Shown: piece after piece, positions 1 to 9,662 of the stretch
Layout of the letters: each line of letters opens with the position of its first letter
Position numbering within the stretch: the first letter of the stretch is position 1
Origin: Boesenbergia rotunda
Lineage: Eukaryota; Streptophyta; Magnoliopsida; Zingiberales; Zingiberaceae
NCBI GenBank assembly: GCA_024364735.1
Contig: JAGFNQ010005198.1
Coordinates: forward strand, 734,802 to 798,801
Length of the DNA stretch: 64,000 nt
Reading direction: 5' to 3'
Translations under genes and position numbers: made by a program
The notes under the pieces: generated by a model
What the model was told of the DNA's origin: nothing
What the model saw: the letters and a program-made list of their open reading frames with translations, nothing else
Database searches by the model: none

Positions 1-1715
1 GATGTTTTCATTTCTTTTTGTAGAAAAGTTGAAAATGAAAAATCATTAACCATTAAGACAATTAGAAGTGATCATGGAGGTGAATTTCAAAACCAACGGT
101 TTTTAGAATTTTGTCAAGATAGAGGTTATAGACATGAGTTCTCTACTCCTAGAACACCACAACAAAATGGTGTTATAGAAAGGATGAACCGTGTTCTACA
201 AGAGGCTGCACGAAGCATGCTTAATGAGTACTCACTCCCGAGTTACTTATGGGTTGAAGCTGTAAATACAGCTTGCTATGTGCAAAATCGAGTTCTCATC
301 CATAGGTTTTTAGGAAAGACTCCCCATGAACTTTGGTTTGGAAAACCACCTACGGTTAAACATCTTAGGGTGTTTGGTTGTAAGGTGTTCATCCTAAACA
401 CCAAGGATCATCTTGGGAAGTTCACGGCAAAGGCTGATGAAGGGATACTGGTCGGGTACTCCCTCGTTAGCAAAGCCTACCGAGTCTACAACAAGAAGTC
501 TAGACTGGTTGAGGAGTCTTCTGATGTTGTCTTTGAAGAAATTCCAAAAGTCAATGGACAACCAGAAGATGAGGTTCAACTCGAACTTAGGAGACTATGT
601 TTGAATGAGAGTCCAAATGTTGTTGATGGTGATGAATCCGATGACGGTGAGCCTAGACAACTCCTTGATCAGCCGGATCCTGAGGCTAAGCCGATGTCTA
701 GTGAATCCATTCAAGAAGCACCCCCAACACCAAGACAAACTAGATTAGCCTCTAGTCATCCCCAAGACCAAATTGTTGGAGACATCCATCATGGGGTTAG
801 AACTAGATCATTCTTCCGGAATGAGGCTAATGAAATTGCTTTAATTTCCGAAATTGAACCTAGAAAAATTGATGAAGCATTAAATGATCCTGATTAGATC
901 ATTGCAATGCAAGATGAACTAGGTCAATTCGAGAGGAGTCAAGTTTGGGACTTAGTTCCCAGACCTAAGAAGACCACCATCATTGGAACCAAATGGGTCT
1001 TCAAAAACAAATTGAACCATAAGGGAGAAATCATTAGAAACAAGGCACGCTTAGTAGCCAAGAGTAATAGTCAAGTTGAAGGCCTTGATTATGATGAGAC
1101 CTATGCTCCCGTGGCACGATTAAAGTCCATCCGATTGATGCTAGCATTTGCAGCACATCGTGGTTTCAAATTATATCAAATGGACGTCAAATCAGCTTTT
1201 CTAAATGGTTTAATTAGGGAAGAGGTCTATATCGAACAACCTCCAGAGTTTGAGAGTATCGAATTCCCAAATCACGTGTTCAAGCTCAAAAAGGCACTTT
1301 ATGGTCTTAAACAAGTACCCCGAGCTTGGTACGAGCGGTTGTCAACTTTTCTGATTGAAAAAGGCTTCGTAAAAGGCCAAATAGACCCTACACTATTTCT
1401 ACGAAGAGATGGTGACAATATTTTTGTGGCCCAAGTATATGTCGATGACATAATTTGTGGCTCAAATAACAAGGACTATTTAAATGAATTCATTGGACAC
1501 ATGGAAAGTGAATTTGAAATGAGTCTAGTGGGAGAGTTGACTTTCTTCCTTGGACTTGAAATCAAGCAAACTCGCGATGGTATCCATGTGCACCAATCGA
1601 AATATACACAAGAAATGCTTCGTAAATTCAATATGAGTGATTCAAAAGAGGTAACCACTCCCATGGCTACAAACACAAGATTAGACAATGATGAGAGTGG
1701 TAAACCCGTTGATTA
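1..1715 (+). pseudogene. Ty1/Copia (Sirevirus-like) pol fragment: integrase core to reverse transcriptase
   Basis: One reading frame enters from the left edge and runs into the assembly gap. The integrase part shows the second catalytic Asp in SDHGGEF (codon 70-72) and the catalytic Glu in GVIERMNR (codon 178-180). The RT part shows MDVKSAFLNG, KKALYGLKQ, the YVDD box near 1438-1449 and GELTFFLGLEIKQ. This RT wording is typical of the Sirevirus branch of Copia, from knowledge of that family. The frame is broken once, by TAG at 895-897, where relatives usually have Trp (TGG). The ORF therefore reads as two pieces, 1-897 and 907-1715, in the same frame. RNase H and the 3' LTR would lie in or beyond the gap. 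It is a decayed element; element type is sure, lineage fairly sure. Confidence 0.93.
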
Positions 1716-2230
1716 NNNNNNNNNNNNNNNNNNNNNNNNNNNNNNNNNNNNNNNNNNNNNNNNNNNNNNNNNNNNNNNNNNNNNNNNNNNNNNNNNNNNN
1801 NNNNNNNNNNNNNNNNNNNNNNNNNNNNNNNNNNNNNNNNNNNNNNNNNNNNNNNNNNNNNNNNNNNNNNNNNNNNNNNNNNNNNNNNNNNNNNNNNNNN
1901 NNNNNNNNNNNNNNNNNNNNNNNNNNNNNNNNNNNNNNNNNNNNNNNNNNNNNNNNNNNNNNNNNNNNNNNNNNNNNNNNNNNNNNNNNNNNNNNNNNNN
2001 NNNNNNNNNNNNNNNNNNNNNNNNNNNNNNNNNNNNNNNNNNNNNNNNNNNNNNNNNNNNNNNNNNNNNNNNNNNNNNNNNNNNNNNNNNNNNNNNNNNN
2101 NNNNNNNNNNNNNNNNNNNNNNNNNNNNNNNNNNNNNNNNNNNNNNNNNNNNNNNNNNNNNNNNNNNNNNNNNNNNNNNNNNNNNNNNNNNNNNNNNNNN
2201 NNNNNNNNNNNNNNNNNNNNNNNNNNNNNN
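1716..2230. other. Assembly gap (515 N)
   Basis: A run of N interrupts the Copia RT frame. The RNase H region and 3' LTR of that element would be expected here, but sequence resuming at 2231 shows no recognisable Copia coding sequence or LTR end. Confidence 0.99.
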
Positions 2231-2297
2231 CATGATTAACGTTAAAATATATATAGACACGAATTTTTATACATTCAAATCTATTTAGCAGTCAGCA

Positions 2298-2403
2298 TTT
2301 TAAATTAATAAAGGTTGAATGTTTTATTAATAATAAGTGCAATAAAATTATTTTAAATTAATAAAGGTTGAATGTTTTATTAATCATAAGTGCAATAAAA
2401 TTA
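2298..2403. repeat. 53-bp tandem duplication
   Basis: Two adjacent 53-bp copies, 2298-2350 and 2351-2403, are identical except for one base (TAATAATAAG versus TAATCATAAG). The unit begins TTTTAAATTAATAAAGG and is AT-rich. It looks like a recent local duplication. Confidence 0.9.
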
Positions 2404-2889
2404 AACCTTTTTAATAAATCCAGTAAATAAAGAATCGACCACTTCCTCAAGGATATTAAAAAAAATTGAGGTACGAGTCCTATGGATTAATAGTCCCCAT
2501 TGACAAGAAACATTAATGCGTCGTCAATCCTAAACTCTTTGAAAGATCCTTTTTCTTTTCACTGCATCTTCCACAAGGATTAAGCCGACGATGCTATGAC
2601 AAAGACGATGATTTTTCAATCAGGTTCATTATTTTGCGATTTATATCTTTTATTTTGTTATGTTATAATTCGAAAAAACAAAAGACCTATGTTCATATGT
2701 CTTATATATTTTTTTAAATTTTTATTTTATTTTTAAAATTCATGTGGTTAGGAAAAAATCTAAATTCTATCAATTTCATCATTTATGCTCAACGAACAAA
2801 TAAAAGTTGAGTGACATTTCGATATGCAATAAACCCAAAACAAGCTTCTATTTGTCGGGTGACAGGAACAACGGATGGTGGTTGGCGAT

Positions 2890-3101
2890 ACAAGAACCTC
2901 TTTCACATCCGATTGCTTCTTCCTTGATAGCTCTGACACATACTTGTAATCTCCTAAGCAAATTCAAAGACGATCAATCGGCAGTAGCTAGCGATACTCC
3001 CACCACCTGATCCCGCTACAAGAACCGCTCCGATTGTTTCTTCCTCCATAGCTCCGACACGTACCTGTGATCTCCTAAGCAAATTCAAAGACGATCAATC
3101 G
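2890..3101. repeat. Degenerate ~125-bp-period duplication
   Basis: Two related segments begin with ACAAGAACC and end with TCAAAGACGATCAATCG, at about 2890-2981 and 3017-3101. They differ by scattered substitutions and a small deletion. They do not encode a recognisable protein. Confidence 0.75.
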
Positions 3102-3435
3102 CAATGGGAGAAAACCTCAAATGTTCCATGACAAACAAAATTAGATGGAATCTGCAAACAAAAAAAAACACATCTTGGGTCGAAATGGATCGACTCGATC
3201 GACCTAAAAAAATGGGTGATAACAGCAACGGAGAGATGAGAACTATCGATGAAACGAATAAAGAGAGTGAATATCTCTAATGACAATAACCAGCTTTGAA
3301 GTGAGGAAGAAGGTCCCCAGAAGGAAATAAGAACGGTCGGATTAAGAATCTGGGATCTGAACCTAGAAAATTTGTGATATTGAAGATGAACGGTGAGGAT
3401 TGGAGGACGACCTAAAAAGTCATCAAGTCATCGCG

Positions 3436-4206
3436 TCAACGGTTGCCAAGCCACATTTTGTCGAGATCGCCACAGTCGTCCAATTTCAAAAGTTTGATGG
3501 ACGGTGGAAGGAGGGCGGCTTCCTCTTCTGGTGTCAGGCTAAGCTCGGGGCAAGCTTCTATCCGTAAATACTCGAGCGAAGTGAAGTTTTCAAATCTCTT
3601 GAGAGGCATCCGCATGAGTTCCTTACATCCTGTTACATAAATGTCTTTAATATTTGACAGATTCTGCGACAGCAACCCTTTTTCTAAGCTTGTCAAATTG
3701 TTGCACTCACTGATTCGTAATTCTGAGAGAGAGGATGTCACTTGATTGACTCCGCTTTCATTTGTTTCTAGTTCCTGTAGGCTTGGCAGCTCTGTTAACC
3801 CAACTTCTCTTATTGATAAATCTGCAAGCGAAGGAGGGAGAGGAGGTAACCTCTCGAGCATAGGGCATCCAAAGATATAAAGAGTTCGTAAGCTTGGAAA
3901 TAGCTCGCTGCCGTCAATCCAACACCACCCTTCACATGCCGGCATGCCATCGATGTAGAGAAATTTCAAGCTACGAAAACACTTGGATATAGCTGCTTCA
4001 GTGCTAAAGAACCCACGGCCTATTTGTTTCACAGCTGATATATTTATAATTCTAAGTTCCTTAAGACATGGAAGTCGTCCAAGATTATTAGGAAGCTCCT
4101 CGAGTGCCTCCAGGTTCAGCAATTCTAGCTTCTCTAACACTTCTAGCATGGGAAATAAGGAATTTTGTATGGCACCGGATGCTGCAAAATTTATGTGTCT
4201 CAACAA
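3436..4206 (-). pseudogene. Severed C-terminal LRR segment of the adjacent NLR
   Basis: About 256 codons read as leucine-rich repeats: LEVLEKLELLNLEALEELP, LGRLPCLKELRI, FPSLRTLYIFGCPMLERLP, SSLSELRISECNNLTSLE, FTSLEYLRIEACPELSL, and a usual NLR ending LKLDDCGDLDKMW. Its first residues (LRHINFAASGAIQNS) mirror LKHIDFAASCTIENS near the end of the upstream NLR ORF, so it is the missing tail of that gene. It is separated from the main ORF by the 4222-4979 insert and lies in a different frame from the sequence leading into it. As it stands it has no promoter or bona fide start and is most likely a detached exon remnant. A spliced 3' exon is the alternative, but the frames across the simple splice sites I tried do not match. 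Confidence 0.82.
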
Positions 4207-5015
4207 CGGCGTGCTGCAAAATCGATTGAAAAAAACCTACCTTGAATCGATTGCTGCAATCGATTCAAGGCAAATTTGTTGCAATTGATTCAAGGCAGGT
4301 TTGTAGCAATCGATTGAAGGCGGTTAGAGTTACGGTGGTCACGATCAAATCTGGTTGTCATAACTTTTCCGGGTCTAGTCGGATGTGATCTTGCTAGGGT
4401 TTATCTTTCTCACTGAGTTATAATTTAGTTTAGGACGGCGACCAACCGCTGCCTGACGGAACACTCACCTCCCAATCGATTAGCGAATCAATTGGAGATA
4501 GTCACGTATGAGCGCGTAGCATAGCGTAGGTTGTCGATGGTGTCTGAGTAACAATCGAACGTGTACATATAAAATGTCATATTATTTTTTAAAACAAAAA
4601 TGAAAAACAACGTGAATTTTCAACGTGAAACTTAACATGAATGACGTGACACTCCAATTGTAGCGATACTCGACGGGTTCACCGTGCCCCCCAGGTTATA
4701 ATTTTGTTCGGAGCTGCGGCCGGAGGCCACCGTCAATGTCCAAGTGGCAATCGAATATGCACACGAAAAATATCATATCATTCACGTTATAATTTCACTC
4801 TCTATTATAGTTCTTTTTAAAATTTTCATTTAGATTTTGTTCATGAGCGTATGATTGCTCTATGTAATGCCGTTTTATTAGGGCCTGTGCACGATTTGCC
4901 GCGGTGGGCAGTCCACCTCACCGTTTTTTGTTTTTTTTAGTGCTCTATTTCTTGATATCGCCCTTTCAATCGATTGAAAAAAATTTATGTGTCTCAACAA
5001 CGGCGTGCTGCAAAA
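4186..5015. other. 758-bp insert in the NLR, flanked by a perfect 36-bp direct repeat
   Basis: The same 36 bases (beginning AAAATTTATGTGTC, ending GTGCTGCAAAA) occur at 4186-4221 and 4980-5015, bracketing unique DNA 4222-4979. The repeated bases are NLR coding sequence, so the insert split the LRR region and left a very long target-site-like duplication. The insert has no ORF of note. It carries a cluster of AATCGATT palindromes near its left edge (4220-4320) and one at its right edge (~4968-4977). In the gene's sense it supplies the premature TGA at 4966-4968. Long duplications of this kind fit patch-mediated break repair or a retroposed fragment; no LTR, terminal inverted repeat or poly(A) tail is clear. 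An intron is possible but less likely. Confidence 0.8.
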
Positions 5016-7749
5016 GAACCTTGAGACGTGGAAAATGTCCTAGAAAGGAGATTTCTTCCAACGCATTCATGTCTAACAAGTTCAACTCTTCTAGCATAGA
5101 AGACGAGGAATTTTCTATGGTACAGGATGCTGCAAAATCAATATGTTTCAATGACTTCATTTTATACATATGAACAACCCTCAGACAAGGAAATCGTCCA
5201 AGATTGGGAAATTCTTCCGATGCATTCATGTTCGACATCCGTAGCTTTTCTAGCATAGGAAATAATTTGCTCTCTCTAGAACCACATACCTGATCAAAAC
5301 ATGATTTCAAGAACCACATGCCACGTATGTTGAAGAACTTGAGGTGCGGCAGAAATGCAGTGCAGGAAATATCTTTCCAACTCTCACAGTGACTTAAGTA
5401 AAGTTCTTCCAAGTTGGATAACTCCTTCATCCAGCTGGGTGATCTGGCACCACAATAGCTCCAGATTTCTAATCGTTTTAGTGACTCATGTGGATGGAGT
5501 CCTTCAAGTACCTCCTCCGTGGCAACTAACTTGTTCTCCAACTTGGGATCAAAGCCCCATACCAACTCTAGAGCATCAAGGTACTCTTTGTGCTTCATTT
5601 GAGCTCTATCAGCCTCTTCTTTACTTTCAACATTCTCCAGATGAGTAATTCTGAGTTTTCCATGAAGCTGCTTCAAACCACTTAGCTCTGTGATCTTGAA
5701 TCCATCTTCCTTTCGCACTTGGAATATAGACAATTCTTGAAGAGAGGTTAGCCTCCCTATCATTTTTATCTTTAAAACTATTTCATTTTCAACATCAAGA
5801 TGCCTCAAGTTAATCAGCTGACTTATATCTTCTGGAAGAGAGATTAGTGAGCCGCCTCTTGCTTTCAGTGTTTGCAAATTGTAGAGTTCACACAGTGAGT
5901 CAGGCAATTTTTTTATTCCATTGTATGAAATGTCCAGGTACCGGAGATGTACCAATTCACCAACACTCATAGGCAGCATCAACAAGTCACAATGAGACAA
6001 AACCAATACACGAATGCTTCTTAATATTTCAATAAAGTCAAGAGATGGTGACTCTAGACGTTTGCAGAATAGAGAATGTAATTTCTTGAATCTAGACCTC
6101 AATTCTTTTGTCACTACGAACTCTGTTGTAACTGCTAGATGACGGAGGATGGTTATGTTATTGGACTTACCATTATCCATCCTACTTGTTTCGCCCATAG
6201 AAACCGACTGTGTTAGATCATGTATGAGGTCATGCATCACGTAAAAATGGCTCGAAGATGTATCATGTTGCAACAAAGACTTGTTGACTAACTCATGAAA
6301 ATACTTACTTGCTACATCTTCCATCCTCTGATTACCTTGAGCTACAATGAACCCTTCAGCCATCCAAAATCTTGTTAAATCAATTTCACAAAACCTGTAA
6401 TCCTTTTCAAAGAGAGAACAGAAGGCAAAACACCGCTTGAGAGGTGCACTAAGATATTGATAGCTCAGTTGCAGGACTGGAATAATATCATTTTTATCTT
6501 GTTGAAATTCCCATACCTCGCTCTTCATTATACTTCTCCAGTGGTGCGGATTCATGTTGGATCCTAACAAGTTTCCCACTGTTTTTGCTGCTAGTGGCAA
6601 GCCCTTCAACTTCGAAGCTATACTTCTCCCAATGTCCTCGAGTTCGGTGTGCTCCTCAGGTTTGGAAGAACCAAATGCGCATTGCTTGAACAGCTCCCAA
6701 AAAGATATTTCATCTAAATCGCCAAGAATAATCGGCTCCACTGTACCAATTTTGTTGGCAATGCTCATGTTCCGAGTTGTCACTATAACCTTGCTTCCTG
6801 CAGCAGCATACATGAATGGCGCACACAACTTTCTCCACTCCTCCTTGTCTTCATTCCATACATCGTCAAGGACTAACAGAATCGTCTTAGATGCAATTTC
6901 CTCTTTTAGTATGTTTTGGAGAACATCTAGCTTCATTTGCGAAGAATGTCCAGTCTTGGTTACCGACTCGATTATCTCCTTGGTGAGTCTTTGCACATTA
7001 AAATTCTCGGACACACAAATCCAACTCTTGAGGGCGAAATGGTTCTGAATCTCTTCATTATTGTAAACAAGCTGAGCCAGAGTAGTCTTCCCGACACCTC
7101 CTAATCCGACAAGAGGTATGACCGAGAAGCTATTGCTGTTGTCACTTGATGACGCCGACTCGTCTGTTGATCTGATTAGTAATAGCTCTATCATTCTCTT
7201 TTGTTCTTCCTCTCTGCCAAGCACTTTGCTGATCAAGAAAGAGCTTGTTTCTCGTGTGGCCGACGCCGAATCAGATTGATATTGCCCATCAGATGCATCC
7301 ACTAATTGTAACAATTGGCACATTTCCTTCATGTCAGCATAAATATCATCCAACTTTTTCTGAATCTTGTTCAGTCTTTTGACAGAATCACTGAACAATT
7401 TAGTTTTGGCGTTACTAATTTCACTAAAAAAGCGCTTGCGAGCCTTGTGACTTGTCTCTTCTTTAATCTTTTGCTTCATGCCATGGAACGTCAGGTCATC
7501 GAGGAAGTCTTCGGCGTCGTAAGCGGCATCTTGGAGTTGCTTCATCATCTCGACTAACCTTTCGTCTTTGCTCCATCTCATCCCTGCTTTGTCGACGATC
7601 GTGTGAATTTTAAGCAGAGATCTACGTAGCTTCCGCAAGTCATCGCCCCGAAGGCCGTGCAGCTTTCCACTCAGCGTGCACACCCTGTCGACAAGCATGT
7701 TGATGGCAGGCTGCGCTAGCCATCCTCCAACTGTTAGTGCTACATCCAT
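4966..7749 (-). CDS. CC-NBS-LRR (NLR) disease-resistance protein, C-terminally truncated
   Basis: Intracellular immune receptor of the plant CNL class, where an ATP/ADP-switching NB-ARC core controls a coiled-coil signalling domain and LRRs sense the effector. Numbering is for the 947-codon frame opening at 7809; I prefer Met 21 (7747-7749), which starts MDVALTVGGWLAQP like other Rx-type N termini, because the preceding residues are a low-complexity Ser run. Seen in order: an EDVID-like patch (YDAEDFLDDL, ~97-106), P-loop GLGGVGKTT (235-243), RNBS-A (~257-271), kinase-2 LLVLDDVW (311-318; the final Trp marks non-TIR NLRs), RNBS-B GSKVIVTTR (338-346), GLPLA (403-407), RNBS-D CFAFCSLF (460-467), MHD (525-527), then LRRs from ~555. 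All nucleotide-binding motifs are intact. The C terminus ends abruptly in THKFFSID because of the insert below it, so about 250 LRR residues are lost. The frame has no introns or stops. Whether the short form is functional is unknown. Confidence 0.95.
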   Translation of the reverse strand: MDVALTVGGWLAQPAINMLVDRVCTLSGKLHGLRGDDLRKLRRSLLKIHTIVDKAGMRWSKDERLVEMMKQLQDAAYDAEDFLDDLTFHGMKQKIKEETSHKARKRFFSEISNAKTKLFSDSVKRLNKIQKKLDDIYADMKEMCQLLQLVDASDGQYQSDSASATRETSSFLISKVLGREEEQKRMIELLLIRSTDESASSSDNSNSFSVIPLVGLGGVGKTTLAQLVYNNEEIQNHFALKSWICVSENFNVQRLTKEIIESVTKTGHSSQMKLDVLQNILKEEIASKTILLVLDDVWNEDKEEWRKLCAPFMYAAAGSKVIVTTRNMSIANKIGTVEPIILGDLDEISFWELFKQCAFGSSKPEEHTELEDIGRSIASKLKGLPLAAKTVGNLLGSNMNPHHWRSIMKSEVWEFQQDKNDIIPVLQLSYQYLSAPLKRCFAFCSLFEKDYRFCEIDLTRFWMAEGFIVAQGNQRMEDVASKYFHELVNKSLLQHDTSSSHFYVMHDLIHDLTQSVSMGETSRMDNGKSNNITILRHLAVTTEFVVTKELRSRFKKLHSLFCKRLESPSLDFIEILRSIRVLVLSHCDLLMLPMSVGELVHLRYLDISYNGIKKLPDSLCELYNLQTLKARGGSLISLPEDISQLINLRHLDVENEIVLKIKMIGRLTSLQELSIFQVRKEDGFKITELSGLKQLHGKLRITHLENVESKEEADRAQMKHKEYLDALELVWGFDPKLENKLVATEEVLEGLHPHESLKRLEIWSYCGARSPSWMKELSNLEELYLSHCESWKDISCTAFLPHLKFFNIRGMWFLKSCFDQVCGSRESKLFPMLEKLRMSNMNASEEFPNLGRFPCLRVVHMYKMKSLKHIDFAASCTIENSSSSMLEELNLLDMNALEEISFLGHFPRLKVLLQHAVVETHKFFSID

Positions 7750-8792
7750 TTGAGAAGAAGAAGAAGAAGAAGAACAGGAGCTTGATTTCACGAAGCCGAT
7801 CCAATTCACAAGAGAGAAGGGGGATTGTAGCTGTGTGAATGAGAGAGAATGAACAACAAAAAGAGATCTTGGCTATTAGGGGTGACAAAAATAAAGTGGA
7901 TCCGATCCAAATCGATTCCAAAAAATAAAAAAAAATAAAAAAAGAGTTTGGGTTGAAAATTTTCTGATTTGGATCCAATTTGAGAGTTTCAAATTGAAAA
8001 TGTTTGAATTATGTTCGGGTCAGGTTTGGATTAGAAATTTTCGAACACGAATCAAGTTCGGATTATAAGATTTCGGGTTGAAAATTTTTGTATTGGGTTC
8101 GAATCGGATTCAAATTGATCCGAATTTAAGATTTAATAGATTTTTTAAAAATTAAATCGAATTTTATTTTAAAAATTAAAATATTTTTATATGTATTAAT
8201 ATTATTATTAATATGATAATAGTAAAGTATCAAGATAAAAATAAAAATTATAAATTATAAAAAAAATAATTAAAAAAATATTTTGAATCGATTTTTTTTT
8301 TTAATTATTCGGATTAATTTGGATTGATCGGATTGTTCGGATTCAAATTTAAGTTTAGGAGTTTAAAGATTGAATTCCAAATTAAATTGGGGAGTTAAAA
8401 AAAAAATTGAGAGCGCCAATCCACCATCCGTCCACTGACTGCAAAAGTCATGAATTATTGGAGACAGAGAGTTATTGCTATGAATTATTGAGAGTTATTG
8501 CTATGAATTATTGGAGACAAAGTCATGATGAATTATTGGAGACAAAAGTGTAGATGACAATATGATCGTCCTAAAAACAATTTTGTACGCCTTGCATAAG
8601 AAAGAAAAATATTAAATTGCATATTCTTTATTTGTTTAGACATAAAATAATAAATGAAAGGAGTGGATTATTGTTTTAATATTGTTATCTATCTGAAATC
8701 GAACGAAATGAATGTTATTTCTTTTTATTCAAGTATTATTTCCTTTCCTAAGCCTTGAGAAAAGTGACCAAATAATTAGAATTGTGGATTGT
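7750..8792. other. 5' flank of the NLR: AT-rich, no gene seen
   Basis: It starts with the leader/upstream region of the minus-strand NLR (GAA-rich near 7755-7775). From ~7876 it shows degenerate GGATT/GGTTCGGAT repeats beginning TTAGGGGTGACAAAA, reminiscent of one end of the foldback element at 8793, but no opposite end was found. Short direct repeats of GAATTATTGGAGACA occur at ~8450-8550. No promoter element could be called with confidence. Confidence 0.5.
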
Positions 8793-9282
8793 TAGGGGTG
8801 TCAATTTGGATGGGTCGGATCGGATTCGGGTCGGGTTGGGAAAAAAAAATTTTTTTAACTCCCAACCCGAACCCGACCCGAACCCGATTTCAACCCGAAA
8901 CCCCCAAACTCGAACCCGAACCCGACCAACCCGACCCGACCCGAATAACCCGAAAAAATCGATTCAAAACGTCTTTTTTCGCCATTTTCCCTATAATTCT
9001 TCACTTTTATCTCAATACTTCATCATGATCATACTATATTAATATTAATATACATAAAAATATCTTAATTTTTAAAATAAAATTTGATTTAACCCCAAAA
9101 AATCTACAAAATATTAAATTTCAGACCAACCCGAACCCGACCCGAACCCAACCCGAAATTTTTTCAACCCGAACCCCCCAACCCGAACCCGACCCGAACC
9201 CGAAAATTTACAACCTGAACCTGATTTTTTTCGGGTCGATTCAGGTTGGGTCGTCGGGTCGTGTTGATTTTTGACACCCCTA
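8793..9282. mobile_element. hAT-like foldback MITE (~490 bp)
   Basis: Perfect 12-bp terminal inverted repeats, TAGGGGTGTCAA at 8793-8804 and TTGACACCCCTA at 9271-9282, match the (C/T)AGGGG start common in plant hAT elements. Both subterminal regions are dense in CCCGAACCCGACCCG or its complement, giving a strong internal hairpin near 8815-8890. No transposase is encoded. An 8-bp target duplication is not clear (TGGATTGT versus ATTATTAT), so the flanks have drifted or the boundary is off by a base or two. The element would need a hAT transposase supplied elsewhere. Confidence 0.72.
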
Positions 9283-9662
9283 ATTATTATGAGTAAATAA
9301 AACATTATTTCGACACATAATAAAATTTTAAATTATTCTGATCATGACCAAAAGATGGTCTCTACGTACCATACGATTAATTTAGGGAATTGCCCCACTA
9401 TAAGAGATCTTTAGAATTATTAAATATTTCTAACAAAAAATGTTTGATGGTGTTATACAACTTAAAATTTAGAAAAAAAAAATATTCACAAACTGAAGAG
9501 AAGTCCTACAATAATATCCATTTGATATAAATCTAAAATATTCAGTGCGCCACGTGTTTCCGTCCTGCAATTTACCCTCGTTGATTGATAGAGACTCTCA
9601 TTGAAGATTGTGGGGCAGGACCAGTCAGTTAAGCGGATTAATCGAGCGCAAGCCTGGATACC
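9283..9662. other. Non-coding junction; possible internal remnant of element V
   Basis: AT-rich DNA without a recognisable gene. The last bases (9648-9662) read on the minus strand as GGTATCCAGGCTTGC, which resembles a tRNA-iMet primer site with a small internal deletion. It directly follows the end of the V LTR on that strand. The piece between ~9486 and 9662 may thus be the first few internal bases of V. Confidence 0.4.

Larger units (their letters stand above)
2231..3435. other. AT-rich non-coding DNA between the gap and the NLR
   Basis: No convincing gene was seen. The stretch holds two small tandem duplications, listed separately, and short open frames without recognisable domains. The part next to 3436 is the 3' flank of the minus-strand NLR tail and may contain its 3' UTR. 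Confidence 0.6.

Noticed and set aside
2807..3010. 67-codon ORF MSDISICNKPKT...
   Set aside because: Overlaps a degenerate duplication, has no domain, and is of chance length in AT-rich DNA.
6554..7048. 164-codon ORF on plus
   Set aside because: Antisense to the NB-ARC coding region of the NLR.
7876..8410. Second foldback element starting TTAGGGGTGACAAAA
   Set aside because: No matching inverted end was found on the right side, so boundaries cannot be supported.
8782..9042. Overlapping ORFs with Arg/Pro/Asp/Asn repeats
   Set aside because: Translation of the CCCGACCCGAACCCG arms of the MITE in several frames; not protein coding.
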